A stretch of DNA of 64,000 nt from Glycomyces sp. YM15 (GCF_016918015.1 NZ_JAERMK010000011.1:119186-183185), one strand, 5' to 3'; positions 21,139 to 30,284 are shown, counted from the stretch's first letter. Numbers and translations: made by a program. Notes: a model not told the origin generated them from the sequence alone.

Positions 21139-22287
21139 TCAGGGGTTGTGGAAGACCAGCTCCGGCCAGTCCTCGTTCGGGCCCTCGAGCACCGGAGCCT
21201 CCTCGCCGCGCAGGTGGGTGCCCGCGAACTCGGTGACGAGGGCGCGGGCGATCTCGTTGCCGCGGTTGCCGTCGAGGTCGTCCTGGTTCAGTCCGGCCTG
21301 CTCGCCCAGCGGTCCGAAGTCCGTCATCGAGCTGTGGGTGGTGCCGGAGACGGTGATCCAGCGCTTCCAGCCGTCGAGCTTCTTCCAGGCCTTGTCCCAG
21401 GTCTCGTCCTGGCCGGGCGAGCCGTGGTCGTCGCCACCGCCGACCATCAGGAACGGGCGGTCGAGCTTGTGCGGGTCGAGCGCGAAGAAGGTGCCGTCGA
21501 GGTTGAACCCGGCGTCGAAGCGCTCATCGGCGAGCATCGCGCGGTGGCCGCTCGCGCCGCCGATCGAGTGGCCGCCCACGACGACGCGGTCGGCGTCGAT
21601 GACGCCCGCGTCCTCCCAGACCGGGTCGTCGCCGGTGAGTTCGTCGAGGACGAACGAGAGGTCCTCGGCCCGGTTCGGCACCAGTGCGCGGACGTCGAGG
21701 TCCTCTTGCCGGCAGGTCAGGCACTCGGTCGTGCGGCCGTCGGGGAAGGTGATCGGCGCTTCGTAGGCGTGGCCGACGGCGGCCACCGCATAGCCCTGGC
21801 TCGCAAGCTCTTCGGCCATGCCGGTGAGGGTGGCGCGCGGGAACGAGAATCCCGGCGAGAGCACCACGAGCGGCAGTGAGCCGTCGTCGGCGAGCGGCTC
21901 GGCGCCCGCCACCGAGTTCGTCTCGACCGAGGCGAGGAGCGCACCGGGCAGTTGGAGCTGCGCGCCGAACAGCGCGCCTTCCTCGGCGGTCATGTACGGC
22001 GCGGTCGCGCCTTCAGTCTCAGCGGTCGGGTACCACATGGTGACCATGAGCTCCCGTTCCTCCTCGGGGACCCACACGTCGGCTCGGTCCTCGTCGACGA
22101 GGTGGAGCTGCGCGGTGCCGGTGGCGAACTCGCCGCCCGGCTCGGGAATCGCCAGCGCCGGTGCGACGGTGGTCGGCTCGGTGGTTTCGGCCTGCGCGGT
22201 GGAGATGGCGGCTACGGTCGCTCCGGCGGTGACCGCGAGGGCGGTCGCGCCGAGGAGGATGCGCTTCGCATTGCGTCGCAACGTCAA
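21139..22287 (-). CDS. Secreted alpha/beta hydrolase (platelet-activating-factor acetylhydrolase/lipase-like)
   Basis: A 382-residue exported hydrolase. Basic residues (LRRNAKR) precede a hydrophobic signal peptide that ends near STAQAE. The nucleophile elbow is GGHSIGGASG, the acid is probably in VGGGDDHGSPG, and the catalytic His is in SGTTHSSMTD. A LSPGFSFPR segment forms the oxyanion region. Two cysteines (ECLTCRQ) could make a disulfide. This resembles the PAF-acetylhydrolase-like and polyester hydrolase branch. The start is a TTG at 22287 with another TTG two codons on; the ribosome binding site is weak, so the start is not certain. Confidence 0.85.
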   Translation of the reverse strand: MTLRRNAKRILLGATALAVTAGATVAAISTAQAETTEPTTVAPALAIPEPGGEFATGTAQLHLVDEDRADVWVPEEERELMVTMWYPTAETEGATAPYMTAEEGALFGAQLQLPGALLASVETNSVAGAEPLADDGSLPLVVLSPGFSFPRATLTGMAEELASQGYAVAAVGHAYEAPITFPDGRTTECLTCRQEDLDVRALVPNRAEDLSFVLDELTGDDPVWEDAGVIDADRVVVGGHSIGGASGHRAMLADERFDAGFNLDGTFFALDPHKLDRPFLMVGGGDDHGSPGQDETWDKAWKKLDGWKRWITVSGTTHSSMTDFGPLGEQAGLNQDDLDGNRGNEIARALVTEFAGTHLRGEEAPVLEGPNEDWPELVFHNP

Positions 22288-22464
22288 GGTCCAATCGGTG
22301 TCGGTGGCGCGGGCCCTGTCGGGCCCGCTCCATCAACTCTGGCTCTCGAAAACGCTGCCGCCCTGGGTATTTCGGCCGAACTCGGGTAGGTCTTCAGACC
22401 GGTATTCGGCGGCTTCACCACTGACTTTCGTCAGGGGCGCGGGTCGGGGTTCGGCCGCTTCGGG

Positions 22465-24519
22465 TTACAGCGCGGGCTTCGCGGCCGGGGCGATCTTGAC
22501 GGCGCAGACCTTGAACTCGGGCATGCGGCTGATCGGGTCGAGCACGTCCGAGACGGCGGCGTTGGCGTTGCCCGCGCCGGGGAAGTGGAACGGGCTGAAG
22601 ACCGTGTCGGGCCGGATGTCGGTGGTCAGTCGCGCCGGGGCCGTGTAAGAGCCGCGCCGGGAGGTGACGCGGACCCAGTCGCCTTCGCCGATGCCGTGGC
22701 GCACGGCGGTGTCGGGGTGGATCTGCAGGAACTGCTCGCTGTCAGGCCCGTCGAGGGACTCGATGAGGCGCGTCTGCGCACCCGACTGGTACTGGGTGAG
22801 GACCCGGCCGGTGGTGAGGTACAGCGGGTACGAGCGGTCGCGGCGTTCGGCCGGGTGGCGGTGGTCGACGGCGATGAACTTGGCGCGCCCGTCCGGGGTG
22901 GGGAACTTGAAGTCGGCGAACATGCGCGGCGTGCCGTCGTGGTCGGGGCCGGGGACCGGCCACTGGAAGGTGCGGTCCTCAAGGCGCTCATAGGAGACGC
23001 CTGAGTAGTCGGCCTTGCCGCCGGCGGAGGCGCGGCCGAGCTCCTCGAAGATCGCCTCGGGGTCGGTGGAGTAGGCGCCGGGGGCGTCGAGTCGCGCGGC
23101 GAGCTCCTTCATGATCCACAGGTCGGAGTGGACGCCGTCGGGGGCGCCGCGCAGCGACTTGCGGCGGATGATGCGGCCCTCGAGGTTGGTCATGGTGCCG
23201 TCTTCCTCGGCCCACTGCGTGACCGGGAGGACCACTTCGGCGAGGCGGGCGGTCTCGGACATGACGAAGTCGAACGAGACGAGGCAGTCGAGGTCCTTGA
23301 GGCGGTCGGCGACGCGGGCCGCGCGCGGGGCCGAGACGACCGGGTTGGAACCGAGCACGAACAGCATCTTGACCTCGTCGCCGCACTTGCGCAGCAGTTC
23401 GACGGCGGAGACGCCCGCGCCCGGCAGGGTCTCCGGGTCGACGCCCCAGACCGCGGCGACGTGCTCACGCGCGGCCGGGTCGGTGATCATGCGGTAGCCC
23501 GGGAGCTGGTCGGCCTTCTGGCCGTGCTCGCGGCCGCCCTGGCCGTTGCCCTGGCCGGTGATGCAGCCGTAGCCGGAGCTGGGCTTGCCGGGGAGGCCGA
23601 GGGCGAGGGCGAGGTTGATCCAGGCGGTGACGGTGTCGACGCCCTTCGCGTGCTGCTCGGAGCCGCGTGCGGTGAGAATCGCCGTCTTCTTGCCGGCCAT
23701 GAGGCGCGCGGCGGCGTACAGGTCCGGGACGGAGACGCCGGTGATGCGCTCGACGAACGCGGGCCAGTAGCCGGCGACGGTCTGGCGGACCTCGTCGAAG
23801 CCGTTCGTGTGGGCGTTGATGTAGTCGTGGTCGAGGTAGCCCTGCTCGATCGCGATGTGCAGGAGCCCGTTCGCCAGCGCGAGGTCGGTGCCGGGGGCGG
23901 GCTGGAGGTGCAGCTGGGCCTGCTCGGCGGTGGCGGTGCGGCGGGGGTCGATGACGATGAGCTCGCTTTGAGTCAGGAATCTCATGAGCGGCGGCATGGT
24001 CTCGGCCGGGTTGGCGCCGACGAGGACGATCACGTCGGCGTCCTGCAGGTCTTCCTTCGGGAACGGGAGGCCGCGGTCGATGCCGAAGGAGCGGTTGAGG
24101 GCCCCGGCCGCCGAGGACATGCAGAAGCGGCCGTTGTAGTCGATGTGCTTGCTGCCCAGGGCGAGGCGGGTCCATTTGCCGAGCTGGTAGACCTTCTCGT
24201 TGGTGAGGCCGCCGCCGCCGAAGACGCCGACGGCGTCCTTCCCGTGCTCGGCCTGGACCGCGCGGATGCGGTCGGCGACGTGGTCGAGGGCGGTCTCCCA
24301 GGAGACGGGCTCGCCCCGCAGGAGGGGCGTGGTGAGCCGTTCGGGGTGGTCGAGGAGCTCGGGCGAGGTCCAGCCCTTCTTGCACATGCCGCCGCCGCGG
24401 GGGGCGGCGGTGACCTTGCCTTCGGCGTCCTCCTCCAGCCGCATCCCGCACTGGAGCGCGCAGTACGGGCAGTGGGTGTCGGCGGTGCGGACGACGGGGA
24501 GTGCGGCGCGAACGGTCAT
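22465..24519 (-). CDS. nasA: Assimilatory nitrate reductase, molybdopterin catalytic subunit
   Basis: Cytoplasmic bis-MGD molybdoenzyme of 684 residues that reduces nitrate to nitrite. An N-terminal [4Fe-4S] site is formed by HCPYCALQC (C17, C20, C24) and MCKKGW (C46). Molybdopterin segments include GGGGLTNEKVYQLGKW, VGANPAETMPPLM, ITGQGNGQGGREHGQKADQLPG and the C-terminal MGD-binding TTGRVLTQYQSG. There is no fused ferredoxin or FAD domain, so electrons must come from a partner. The ATG at 24519 is chosen over a longer reading because family similarity begins there and the longer reading crosses the regulatory site. narK lies upstream on the same strand, beyond a hairpin and a GlnR-like box. 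Confidence 0.94.
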   Translation of the reverse strand: MTVRAALPVVRTADTHCPYCALQCGMRLEEDAEGKVTAAPRGGGMCKKGWTSPELLDHPERLTTPLLRGEPVSWETALDHVADRIRAVQAEHGKDAVGVFGGGGLTNEKVYQLGKWTRLALGSKHIDYNGRFCMSSAAGALNRSFGIDRGLPFPKEDLQDADVIVLVGANPAETMPPLMRFLTQSELIVIDPRRTATAEQAQLHLQPAPGTDLALANGLLHIAIEQGYLDHDYINAHTNGFDEVRQTVAGYWPAFVERITGVSVPDLYAAARLMAGKKTAILTARGSEQHAKGVDTVTAWINLALALGLPGKPSSGYGCITGQGNGQGGREHGQKADQLPGYRMITDPAAREHVAAVWGVDPETLPGAGVSAVELLRKCGDEVKMLFVLGSNPVVSAPRAARVADRLKDLDCLVSFDFVMSETARLAEVVLPVTQWAEEDGTMTNLEGRIIRRKSLRGAPDGVHSDLWIMKELAARLDAPGAYSTDPEAIFEELGRASAGGKADYSGVSYERLEDRTFQWPVPGPDHDGTPRMFADFKFPTPDGRAKFIAVDHRHPAERRDRSYPLYLTTGRVLTQYQSGAQTRLIESLDGPDSEQFLQIHPDTAVRHGIGEGDWVRVTSRRGSYTAPARLTTDIRPDTVFSPFHFPGAGNANAAVSDVLDPISRMPEFKVCAVKIAPAAKPAL

Positions 24520-24541
24520 GCGGCGAGTGTGACCGGGAGTC

Positions 24542-24579
24542 GTTTCGGCGTCACGTGAGCAATGTTTCCGGAATGCTAA
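24542..24579. promoter_or_regulatory. Phased GlnR-like operator upstream of nasA
   Basis: GTTTC-n6-ACGTG-n6-GTTTC-n6-GCTAA repeats at 11-bp spacing, with the two GTTTC boxes 22 bp apart. The right half repeats the sequence before the nirB operon (12689-12709) nearly exactly, in the same orientation to the controlled gene. It lies 23-60 bases before the nasA start, which is promoter-proximal. Confidence 0.55.
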
Positions 24580-24580
24580 G

Positions 24581-24617
24581 TGGCCCGCAATCGTCACGAA
24601 GTGACGATTGCGGGCCA
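24581..24617. terminator. 17-bp-stem hairpin between narK and nasA
   Basis: TGGCCCGCAATCGTCAC-GAA-GTGACGATTGCGGGCCA is a perfect 17-bp stem with a three-base loop. It most likely ends or attenuates narK transcription and gives nasA its own promoter. It directly abuts the GlnR-like box. Confidence 0.75.
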
Positions 24618-24675
24618 TGGCTAACGACCTGGCGACGACGGTGTCTCAGTCGAGGGGCTGGCGGTCGGACCGGGG

Positions 24676-26091
24676 TCAGACCTTGGCGTAGGCGAGGCTC
24701 GGGGCGCGGTCGACGAAGACCTTGCGCTGGTAGAACCACCAGTTCATGCCCAGGAAGAGCACGTAGCCGCCGAGGAAGACGTACATGGCGATCACGACTG
24801 AGCCGGTCTGCTCGTTGGAGATCCGGAAGCCCTGGTTGATGAGGAATCCGCCGAAGGCGCCGATGGCCGAGATCCAGCCGAGGGCGGCCGCGGTCAGCTT
24901 CTTGGCCTGCACGACCTCGGCCTCGTTGGTCTCGCGGCCGGCGGTCGCGGTGGCCTCGGCCTGGAAGATCGCCGGGATGGACCGGTAAGTCGAGCCGTTG
25001 GCGACACCGCTCATGAGGAACAGCACCATGAAGGAGATGAAGAACAGCGGGAACGAGTTCAGGTTGATCCCGCCGATGGCGCCGAGGACGCCGCCGCCCA
25101 TGAGGATGAACGAGAGGCTGGTGATCGGCGCACCCGCCCATTTGTCGGCCAGGTAACCGCCGACGGGACGGGAGAGCGAGCCGACCAGCGGGCCGAGGGC
25201 GGCCAGCCACAGGGACTGGAACTCGGGGAACTCGATCTTGATGACCAGCGGGAACGCGAACGAGTAGCCGATGAAGGACCCGAAGGTGCCGATGTAGAGC
25301 ACGCTCATGATCCAGGTGTGCTTGCGGGCGAGCGCGGGGAGCTGCTCCTTGATGGGAGTGCGCGAGACCGCGAGGTTGTCCATGTAGCGCCAGGCCATGA
25401 GGGCGGCGAAGAGCCCCAGGACCATCCACATCAGCGGCACGTTGTGCAGGTAGATGGCCGTGCCGGTCTCGGTGGTGCCCTGCGAGACGCCGAAGATGCC
25501 CACGGCCAGCGCGAACGGGCCGATGAACTGGACGGCCGGGACGCCGATGTTGCCGCCGGCGGCGTTGACGCCGAGGGCGGTGCCGCGGTAGCGCTCCGGG
25601 TAGAAGAAGGAGATGTTGGCCATCGAGGAGGCGAAGTTGCCGCCGCCGAAGCCGGCGGTCACACCCGCCACGATGAACAGCCAGTACGGCGTGCCCGGGT
25701 TCATCACGCAGTACGCCAGCAGGGACGTCGGGATGACCAGCAGCGCTGCCGAGATGATGGTCCAGTTGCGGCCGCCGAAGATCGCCACGGCGGCGGTGTA
25801 GGGGATGCGCAGGAACGAACCCACGAGGTTGGGCACCGCGGTGAGCCAGAACAGCTGGCTGGTGGTGAACTCGAACCCGGACGCCGCCAGGTAGGGGGCG
25901 ACGATGGAGAACATCACCCACACCGAGAAGCCCAGGTGCTCGGCCACGACGGACCACAGCAGGTTGCGCCTGGCGACCTTGCGCCCCGTCGACTGCCAGA
26001 AGGCCTCGTCGTCGGGACGCCAGTCGCTGATCCAGCCCTTGCGGGCGCCGGTCGGCTTTTCAGCCGTCGATTGCGTCAGAGTCGTTGTCAT
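24676..26091 (-). CDS. narK: Nitrate/nitrite transporter, NarK family (MFS)
   Basis: Major-facilitator protein of about 471 residues with 12 predicted membrane segments. It carries the NarK-family nitrate signature regions GFGGGNFASSMANISFFYP and, in the second half, the related Gly-rich stretch around SFMVLFLMSGVANGSTYRSI, plus conserved arginines in the early helices (RIPYTAAVAIFGGRNW). It brings in nitrate for the adjacent NasA. The ATG at 26091 is one choice; an in-frame ATG at 26106 is possible, and neither has a strong ribosome binding site. Confidence 0.93.
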   Translation of the reverse strand: MTTTLTQSTAEKPTGARKGWISDWRPDDEAFWQSTGRKVARRNLLWSVVAEHLGFSVWVMFSIVAPYLAASGFEFTTSQLFWLTAVPNLVGSFLRIPYTAAVAIFGGRNWTIISAALLVIPTSLLAYCVMNPGTPYWLFIVAGVTAGFGGGNFASSMANISFFYPERYRGTALGVNAAGGNIGVPAVQFIGPFALAVGIFGVSQGTTETGTAIYLHNVPLMWMVLGLFAALMAWRYMDNLAVSRTPIKEQLPALARKHTWIMSVLYIGTFGSFIGYSFAFPLVIKIEFPEFQSLWLAALGPLVGSLSRPVGGYLADKWAGAPITSLSFILMGGGVLGAIGGINLNSFPLFFISFMVLFLMSGVANGSTYRSIPAIFQAEATATAGRETNEAEVVQAKKLTAAALGWISAIGAFGGFLINQGFRISNEQTGSVVIAMYVFLGGYVLFLGMNWWFYQRKVFVDRAPSLAYAKV

Positions 26092-26281
26092 GCGCCCTAC
26101 ATTCACGGAGCGTCATTGCCTGGACGTGCGGCGACTGTTCCTCGACGATGAAGTTCGGCTCACGGTTCTGTTACGGAGGGTGTGAAAGGTGCGCTGCCGC
26201 GGCGGGTGTACGCGGCCCGGTCGCGTACACCCGTAAGGCGAGAACCCGGTCACAAAGACTGATGGCATAGCGTTAACGACC

Positions 26282-27199
26282 ATGGACGCCGCCATCGAGG
26301 TCGCCGACCTCCGCAAGACCTACCGCGGCCGCAGGACCGGTGAGATCCGAGCGGTCGACGGCGTGAGCTTCCGCGTCGAGCGCGGCGAGTTCTTCGGCAT
26401 CCTCGGCCCCAACGGGGCCGGGAAGACCACGACGCTCGAGATCGTCGAGGGCCTGCGCAAGCCCGATTCGGGGACCGTGCGCCTGCTGGGCCGCTCGCCG
26501 TGGCCGCACTCCCCCGAGCTGACCGGCCGCCTCGGCGTGCAGCTCCAGGCCTCCGCGTTCTTCGAGTTCCTGACCGCCCGCGAGCAGATCGAGACGTTCG
26601 CGGAGCTGTACGGGGCGACGAAGTCCCGCGCGGCCGAGATGCTCGACCTGGTGGGCCTCGCCGAGCACGCGAACGTGCGGTGCGAGAAGCTCTCGGGCGG
26701 CCAGCAGCAGCGGCTCTCCATCGCGTGCGCCCTCGTGGGCGACCCTGAGCTGGTGTTCCTCGACGAGCCGACCGCGGCGCTCGACCCGCAGGCGCGGCGC
26801 AACCTGTGGGACCTCATGCGGTCCATCAACGCCGAAGGCCGCACCGTGGTGCTCACGACGCACTACATGGAGGAGGCCGAGGCGCTCTGCGACCGGGTCG
26901 CCATCATGGACGCCGGGAAGATCCGGGCCGTCGGCACCCCTGCCGGATTCGTGCGCGATCTCGACGCGCCCACCAAGGTGACCGTCGCCGCGGGGCAGCT
27001 CAGCGGCGAGCGCGTCCGCGAGCTCGCGGCCGGTGAGACCGTGAACGCCGACGAGACCGCGGTGGTCTTCGAGACCCGCGACCCGCGGGGGCTCCTGACC
27101 GCGCTGGCCTCCGACGGGGCCCTGGAGGGCCTGTCGGTGCGCACGGCGAACCTCGAAGACGTCTTCTTGCACGTGACCGGACGGGAGTGGCGCGGATGA
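26282..27199 (+). CDS. ABC transporter ATP-binding protein (DrrA/CcmA type)
   Basis: A 305-residue ATPase for an ABC-2 exporter. It shows Walker [11 protein letters not shown], the Q loop, signature LSGGQQQRLS, Walker B LVFLDEPTAALD and the H-loop TTHYMEEAE. The C-terminal 75 residues form the extra domain of drug- and polyketide-exporter ATPases. The start is an ATG at 26282. Its stop overlaps the ATG of the permease (ATGA), so the two are coupled. The cargo is unknown; families of this kind export drugs, lipids or antibiotics. Confidence 0.93.
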   Translation: MDAAIEVADLRKTYRGRRTGEIRAVDGVSFRVERGEFFGILGPNGAGKTTTLEIVEGLRKPDSGTVRLLGRSPWPHSPELTGRLGVQLQASAFFEFLTAREQIETFAELYGATKSRAAEMLDLVGLAEHANVRCEKLSGGQQQRLSIACALVGDPELVFLDEPTAALDPQARRNLWDLMRSINAEGRTVVLTTHYMEEAEALCDRVAIMDAGKIRAVGTPAGFVRDLDAPTKVTVAAGQLSGERVRELAAGETVNADETAVVFETRDPRGLLTALASDGALEGLSVRTANLEDVFLHVTGREWRG

Positions 27200-28299
27200 G
27201 CCTCGATACGGCCGAAGTGCGCGCCGAGCGCGCCGAACGCTCGGGGAGCCGGGCGTACCTGAGCCTGTTCAAGGCGCTGGGGCGCGGCTGGATCCGCGAC
27301 CGCAGCCAGATCTTCTTCACGATCCTGCTCCCGCTGATGTTCATGGTGCTGCTCGCGAGCGTGTTCGGCTCGGGCGACACCGCGGCCTCCCGGATCGTCG
27401 CGGTCGGCGACGTGGCGGTGCTCGACGGCGCGGACCCGGACGCGTTCACCGTCGTCGAGGCCTTTGATCTGGACGAGGCGCTGGCGATGATGCGCGACGG
27501 CGACGCCGACGCGGCGGTCGTCCAGGACGGCGCGACCGTGCGGATCTATCCGTCGGCGACGAACTCGACTTCGGGCGCGATCGCGGAGGGGAAGCTCTCG
27601 GCGCTCGTCGACGACGTGAACGTCGAGGTCCTCTCGGCCGCGGCCCCGGGCGAGCCGGTGCTGGAGACCGAGGTCGAGGAGGCCGACGGCGGGGCGCTGC
27701 GGCCGATCCAGTACCTCGCGCCGGGCATCCTGGCCTGGGGCGTCGCGATCTCGGGCGTGTTCGGCGCGGCCGGCACGATCGTGGACTGGAAGCGGGACAA
27801 GCTGCTGCGGCGGCTGCGGCTGACGCCCGCGTCGGTGCGCACGTTCCTGGGCGCGAAGGTGTCGGTGAACCTCGTGGTCGCGGTCGGCCAGACCGCGGTG
27901 TTCCTCGCGGTGGCGGCTCTGGGCTTCGGGCTGCAGTTGTCGGCGTGGACGTGGTTCGCGGTGCCGCTGGTGCTGCTCGGGACGCTCGCGTTCCTGGCGA
28001 TCGGCGTGGTCATCGGCGGCATAGCGCAGACGAGCCCGGCCGCGGCCGGGTTGAGCAATCTGGTGACGATGCCGATGGCGTTCGTGTCGGGCGCGTTCTA
28101 CCCGCTGGCGCTCTCGCCCGAGTGGGTGCAGGCGATCTCGTACCTGTCGCCGATGCGGTACTTGAACGAGGCCCTGCAGTCGGTGGTGGTCTACGGCGAG
28201 CCGCCGTCGGCGGTCCTGCCGCAGATCGGGTTCCTCGCCGCGTTCGCCGCGATCGTCGCCCTCGTCTCGTGGAAGACCTTCAAGTTCGACGAGCTCTGA
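27196..28299 (+). CDS. ABC-2 type transporter permease
   Basis: A 367-residue permease. There is one N-terminal helix (FFTILLPLMFMVLLASVFG), a large extracytoplasmic domain (about 60-165), then five helices with the ABC-2 signature near LTPASVRTFLGAK and the C-terminal MPMAFVSGAFYPLALSPEWVQAISYLSPMRY loop. The ATG at 27196 overlaps the ATPase stop. Paired with the ATPase it would form a (AB)2 exporter. The substrate is unknown. Confidence 0.92.
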   Translation: MSLDTAEVRAERAERSGSRAYLSLFKALGRGWIRDRSQIFFTILLPLMFMVLLASVFGSGDTAASRIVAVGDVAVLDGADPDAFTVVEAFDLDEALAMMRDGDADAAVVQDGATVRIYPSATNSTSGAIAEGKLSALVDDVNVEVLSAAAPGEPVLETEVEEADGGALRPIQYLAPGILAWGVAISGVFGAAGTIVDWKRDKLLRRLRLTPASVRTFLGAKVSVNLVVAVGQTAVFLAVAALGFGLQLSAWTWFAVPLVLLGTLAFLAIGVVIGGIAQTSPAAAGLSNLVTMPMAFVSGAFYPLALSPEWVQAISYLSPMRYLNEALQSVVVYGEPPSAVLPQIGFLAAFAAIVALVSWKTFKFDEL

Positions 28300-28373
28300 G
28301 GCGTGTCGGTATTCAGTCGACCGTGCCTGCGGCGCATTGCGAGATCAAGGTGATCCGTCCCGACGCGTAGCCG

Positions 28374-29225
28374 TCAGTCGGACTTGAGGACCGCGTCGTA
28401 GACGTCCCTCCTGCTGACGCCGTAGCGGACGGCGACTTCCTTCATGGCGAGTTTGCGGTCGGCGCCGGTCGCCTCGAGCGCCGCCACGGCGGCGGCCATC
28501 GCCTCCGGGGTGGCCTCGCTCGCGTCCGGTCCGGTCCAGCCCGAGATGACGAGGGTGATCTCCCCGCGCGGCGGGTCGGCCTCGGCGCCTTCGGCGAGTT
28601 CGGCGAGGCCGCCTCGGCGGATCTCCTCGTGGGTCTTGGTGAGTTCGCGGCACAGTGCCGCCGGGCGGTCGTCACCGAAAGCGGAAGCCATGGCGCGCAA
28701 GGTGTCCTGGACGCGCCGCGGGGACTCGAAGAAGACCATCGTGCGCTTCTCTTCTGAAAGTTCGGTGAACAGGCGCCGCCGCTCGCCGTCCTTGCGCGGC
28801 GCGAAGCCCTCGAAGCAGAACCGGTCGCAGGGCATCCCCGAGAGCGCCAGCGCGGTCGTCACCGCGCTCGCCCCGGGCGCGCAGGTCACGGTGATGCCGG
28901 CGTCGATCGCGGCTTTGACCAGGCGGAATCCCGGGTCTGAGACGGAAGGCATGCCGCCGTCGGTGATGACGGCGACCCGCTTTCCGTCGTACAATTGTTC
29001 GATAAGGGTCGTCGTTCGACCCGCCTCGTTCGCCTCGAAATACGACGTGATCGATGCAGTGGGAACGACATCCAGTTCACTGAGGAGCCGCCGGAGCCGC
29101 CGGGTATCCTCTGCGGCGATGACGTCGGCACGGGCCAGCTCGGTCCGGAGCCGAGACGAGGCGTCCTCTGGATTTCCCAGGGGCGCACCGAGAAGCACCA
29201 AAACGCCCGTTGAAGATGTCGACAT
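28374..29225 (-). CDS. rsmI: 16S rRNA (cytidine-1402 2'-O)-methyltransferase RsmI
   Basis: SAM-dependent enzyme of the tetrapyrrole-methylase fold that 2'-O-methylates C1402 in the 16S rRNA decoding centre. The 283-residue protein has the family start VLLGAPLGNPEDASSR, the AEDTRRLRRLL segment, SYFEANE, the ITDGGMPSVSDPGFRLV loop, and the PGASAVTTALALSGMP SAM-binding loop. The ATG at 29225 fits the family N-terminus. It is convergent with the ABC permease. Confidence 0.95.
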   Translation of the reverse strand: MSTSSTGVLVLLGAPLGNPEDASSRLRTELARADVIAAEDTRRLRRLLSELDVVPTASITSYFEANEAGRTTTLIEQLYDGKRVAVITDGGMPSVSDPGFRLVKAAIDAGITVTCAPGASAVTTALALSGMPCDRFCFEGFAPRKDGERRRLFTELSEEKRTMVFFESPRRVQDTLRAMASAFGDDRPAALCRELTKTHEEIRRGGLAELAEGAEADPPRGEITLVISGWTGPDASEATPEAMAAAVAALEATGADRKLAMKEVAVRYGVSRRDVYDAVLKSD

Positions 29226-29367
29226 CCGGCCAGTATCCCCCACCGCCTGCGGCGGGGCACCGGCTCGGTGAGCGTGTCGCGACGGGCCGCACATGCAAGA
29301 TGCCGCGCCAAGCTGTCGGGTACCGGACATACACCTTACGCGTGAGCGAACGGTAACGGATACTCCT

Positions 29368-29498
29368 AGTCATGGCGACGCTTGCGAGCCATAGGTTTGC
29401 AGAGTCATGGCGACGCTTGCGAGCCATAAATTCGCAGAGTCATGGCGACGCTTGCGAGCCATAAATTCGCAGAGTCATGGCGACGCTTGCGAGCCATA
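29368..29498 (+). repeat. Tandem array of a 35-bp repeat (3.75 copies)
   Basis: Four copies begin at 29368, 29403, 29438 and 29473, each starting AGTCATGGCGACGCTTGCGA and continuing GCCATA; the first three then carry a 9-base spacer (GGTTTGCAG once, AATTCGCAG twice) before the next unit. Copies two and three are identical. The unit contains a loose inverted repeat (ATGGC...GCCAT) and includes the core of a repeat that is scattered through the window (see findings). It lies in the intergenic region between rsmI and the Mrr-like gene. Confidence 0.9.
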
Positions 29499-29565
29499 CG
29501 CACGGCCACATCACAGGCGACATAACGCTAAGAACGCACGCCCTCTGAACCCAGTGGAGGCCGCC

Positions 29566-30225
29566 TTGTCCGTGATCCTCAGAGCCGGAGCGGGAATCGC
29601 CGCTCTCATCGCCGGTTATTTCGTTCTCGGATTCATAGCGGACCACTGGGCCTGGTTCGCGTCGATCGCGATCCTGCTGGTCGGCACCGCACTCGCGGGT
29701 TGGATCCTGTTCCGCAGCCGCGGGCAGGAGCACCGCGACCGAGCGGTCGCCGCCGAACGACACACCCTCATGCGCAGCGTCGACAAGATGAACATCCCGG
29801 CCTTCGACGCCATGGCCGGTCAGCTCCTGGTCGGCCTGGACGCCAAGCGCGTCAAGAAGTTCGGCCACCGGAAGAACGACCTCGGCTGCAACTTCGTCGT
29901 CACCTTCAACAACGGCCAGCGCATCATCGTGCGCGCCAAGAAGGACGACAAGACGATGCGGCGGCGCAACGGCAACCGCCACGTCCAGATCCTCGGGGGC
30001 GAGATCAAGGCCCGCTGGGACTGCGACGCGGGCGTCCTCATCACGAACGCGAACCTGCACTGGATGCACCACGCGGCTCGGAACGAGGCCGTCGCGGCGC
30101 AGCTGGGCGTCCTCATCGTCGACCGCGACCGCCTCGCGGAGTGGATCGACACCGGTGTCGCCCCGCCGCAGCTGCGTCCGGTCCCGGCCGCGCTCGAGTC
30201 GAGCGGGAGCACCGCGGCGCAGTGA
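29566..30225 (+). CDS. Membrane-anchored Mrr-like restriction-endonuclease-fold protein
   Basis: A 219-residue protein with two N-terminal membrane helices (about 3-25 and 27-47) and a cytoplasmic domain resembling the Mrr-type nuclease fold (NIPAFDAMAGQLLVGLDAKRVKK, CNFVVTFNNGQRIIVRAKK, WDCDAGVLITNANLHWMHHAAR, LGVLIVDRDRLAEWI). The usual catalytic D...QxK is poorly kept: the second part reads IIVRAKK. A TTG at 29566 is preferred because a GGAGG box lies five bases upstream; a GTG two codons later is possible. It sits right after the tandem repeat array. Nuclease activity is uncertain. Confidence 0.7.
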   Translation: MSVILRAGAGIAALIAGYFVLGFIADHWAWFASIAILLVGTALAGWILFRSRGQEHRDRAVAAERHTLMRSVDKMNIPAFDAMAGQLLVGLDAKRVKKFGHRKNDLGCNFVVTFNNGQRIIVRAKKDDKTMRRRNGNRHVQILGGEIKARWDCDAGVLITNANLHWMHHAARNEAVAAQLGVLIVDRDRLAEWIDTGVAPPQLRPVPAALESSGSTAAQ

Positions 30226-30284
30226 GCGGCCCTTGATCGTCGTGGCGCTGTGATCGCGACACGGCGCCATGGCATCCGCAGACG

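Noticed and set aside
26170-26190. GTTAC box upstream of narK considered as another GlnR operator
   Set aside because: The following half-sites at 11-bp spacing do not match; a single box is not convincing.
29368-29498. Tandem 35-bp units considered as a CRISPR array
   Set aside because: There is no spacer diversity (two units are identical throughout), the period is too short, and no cas genes are nearby.
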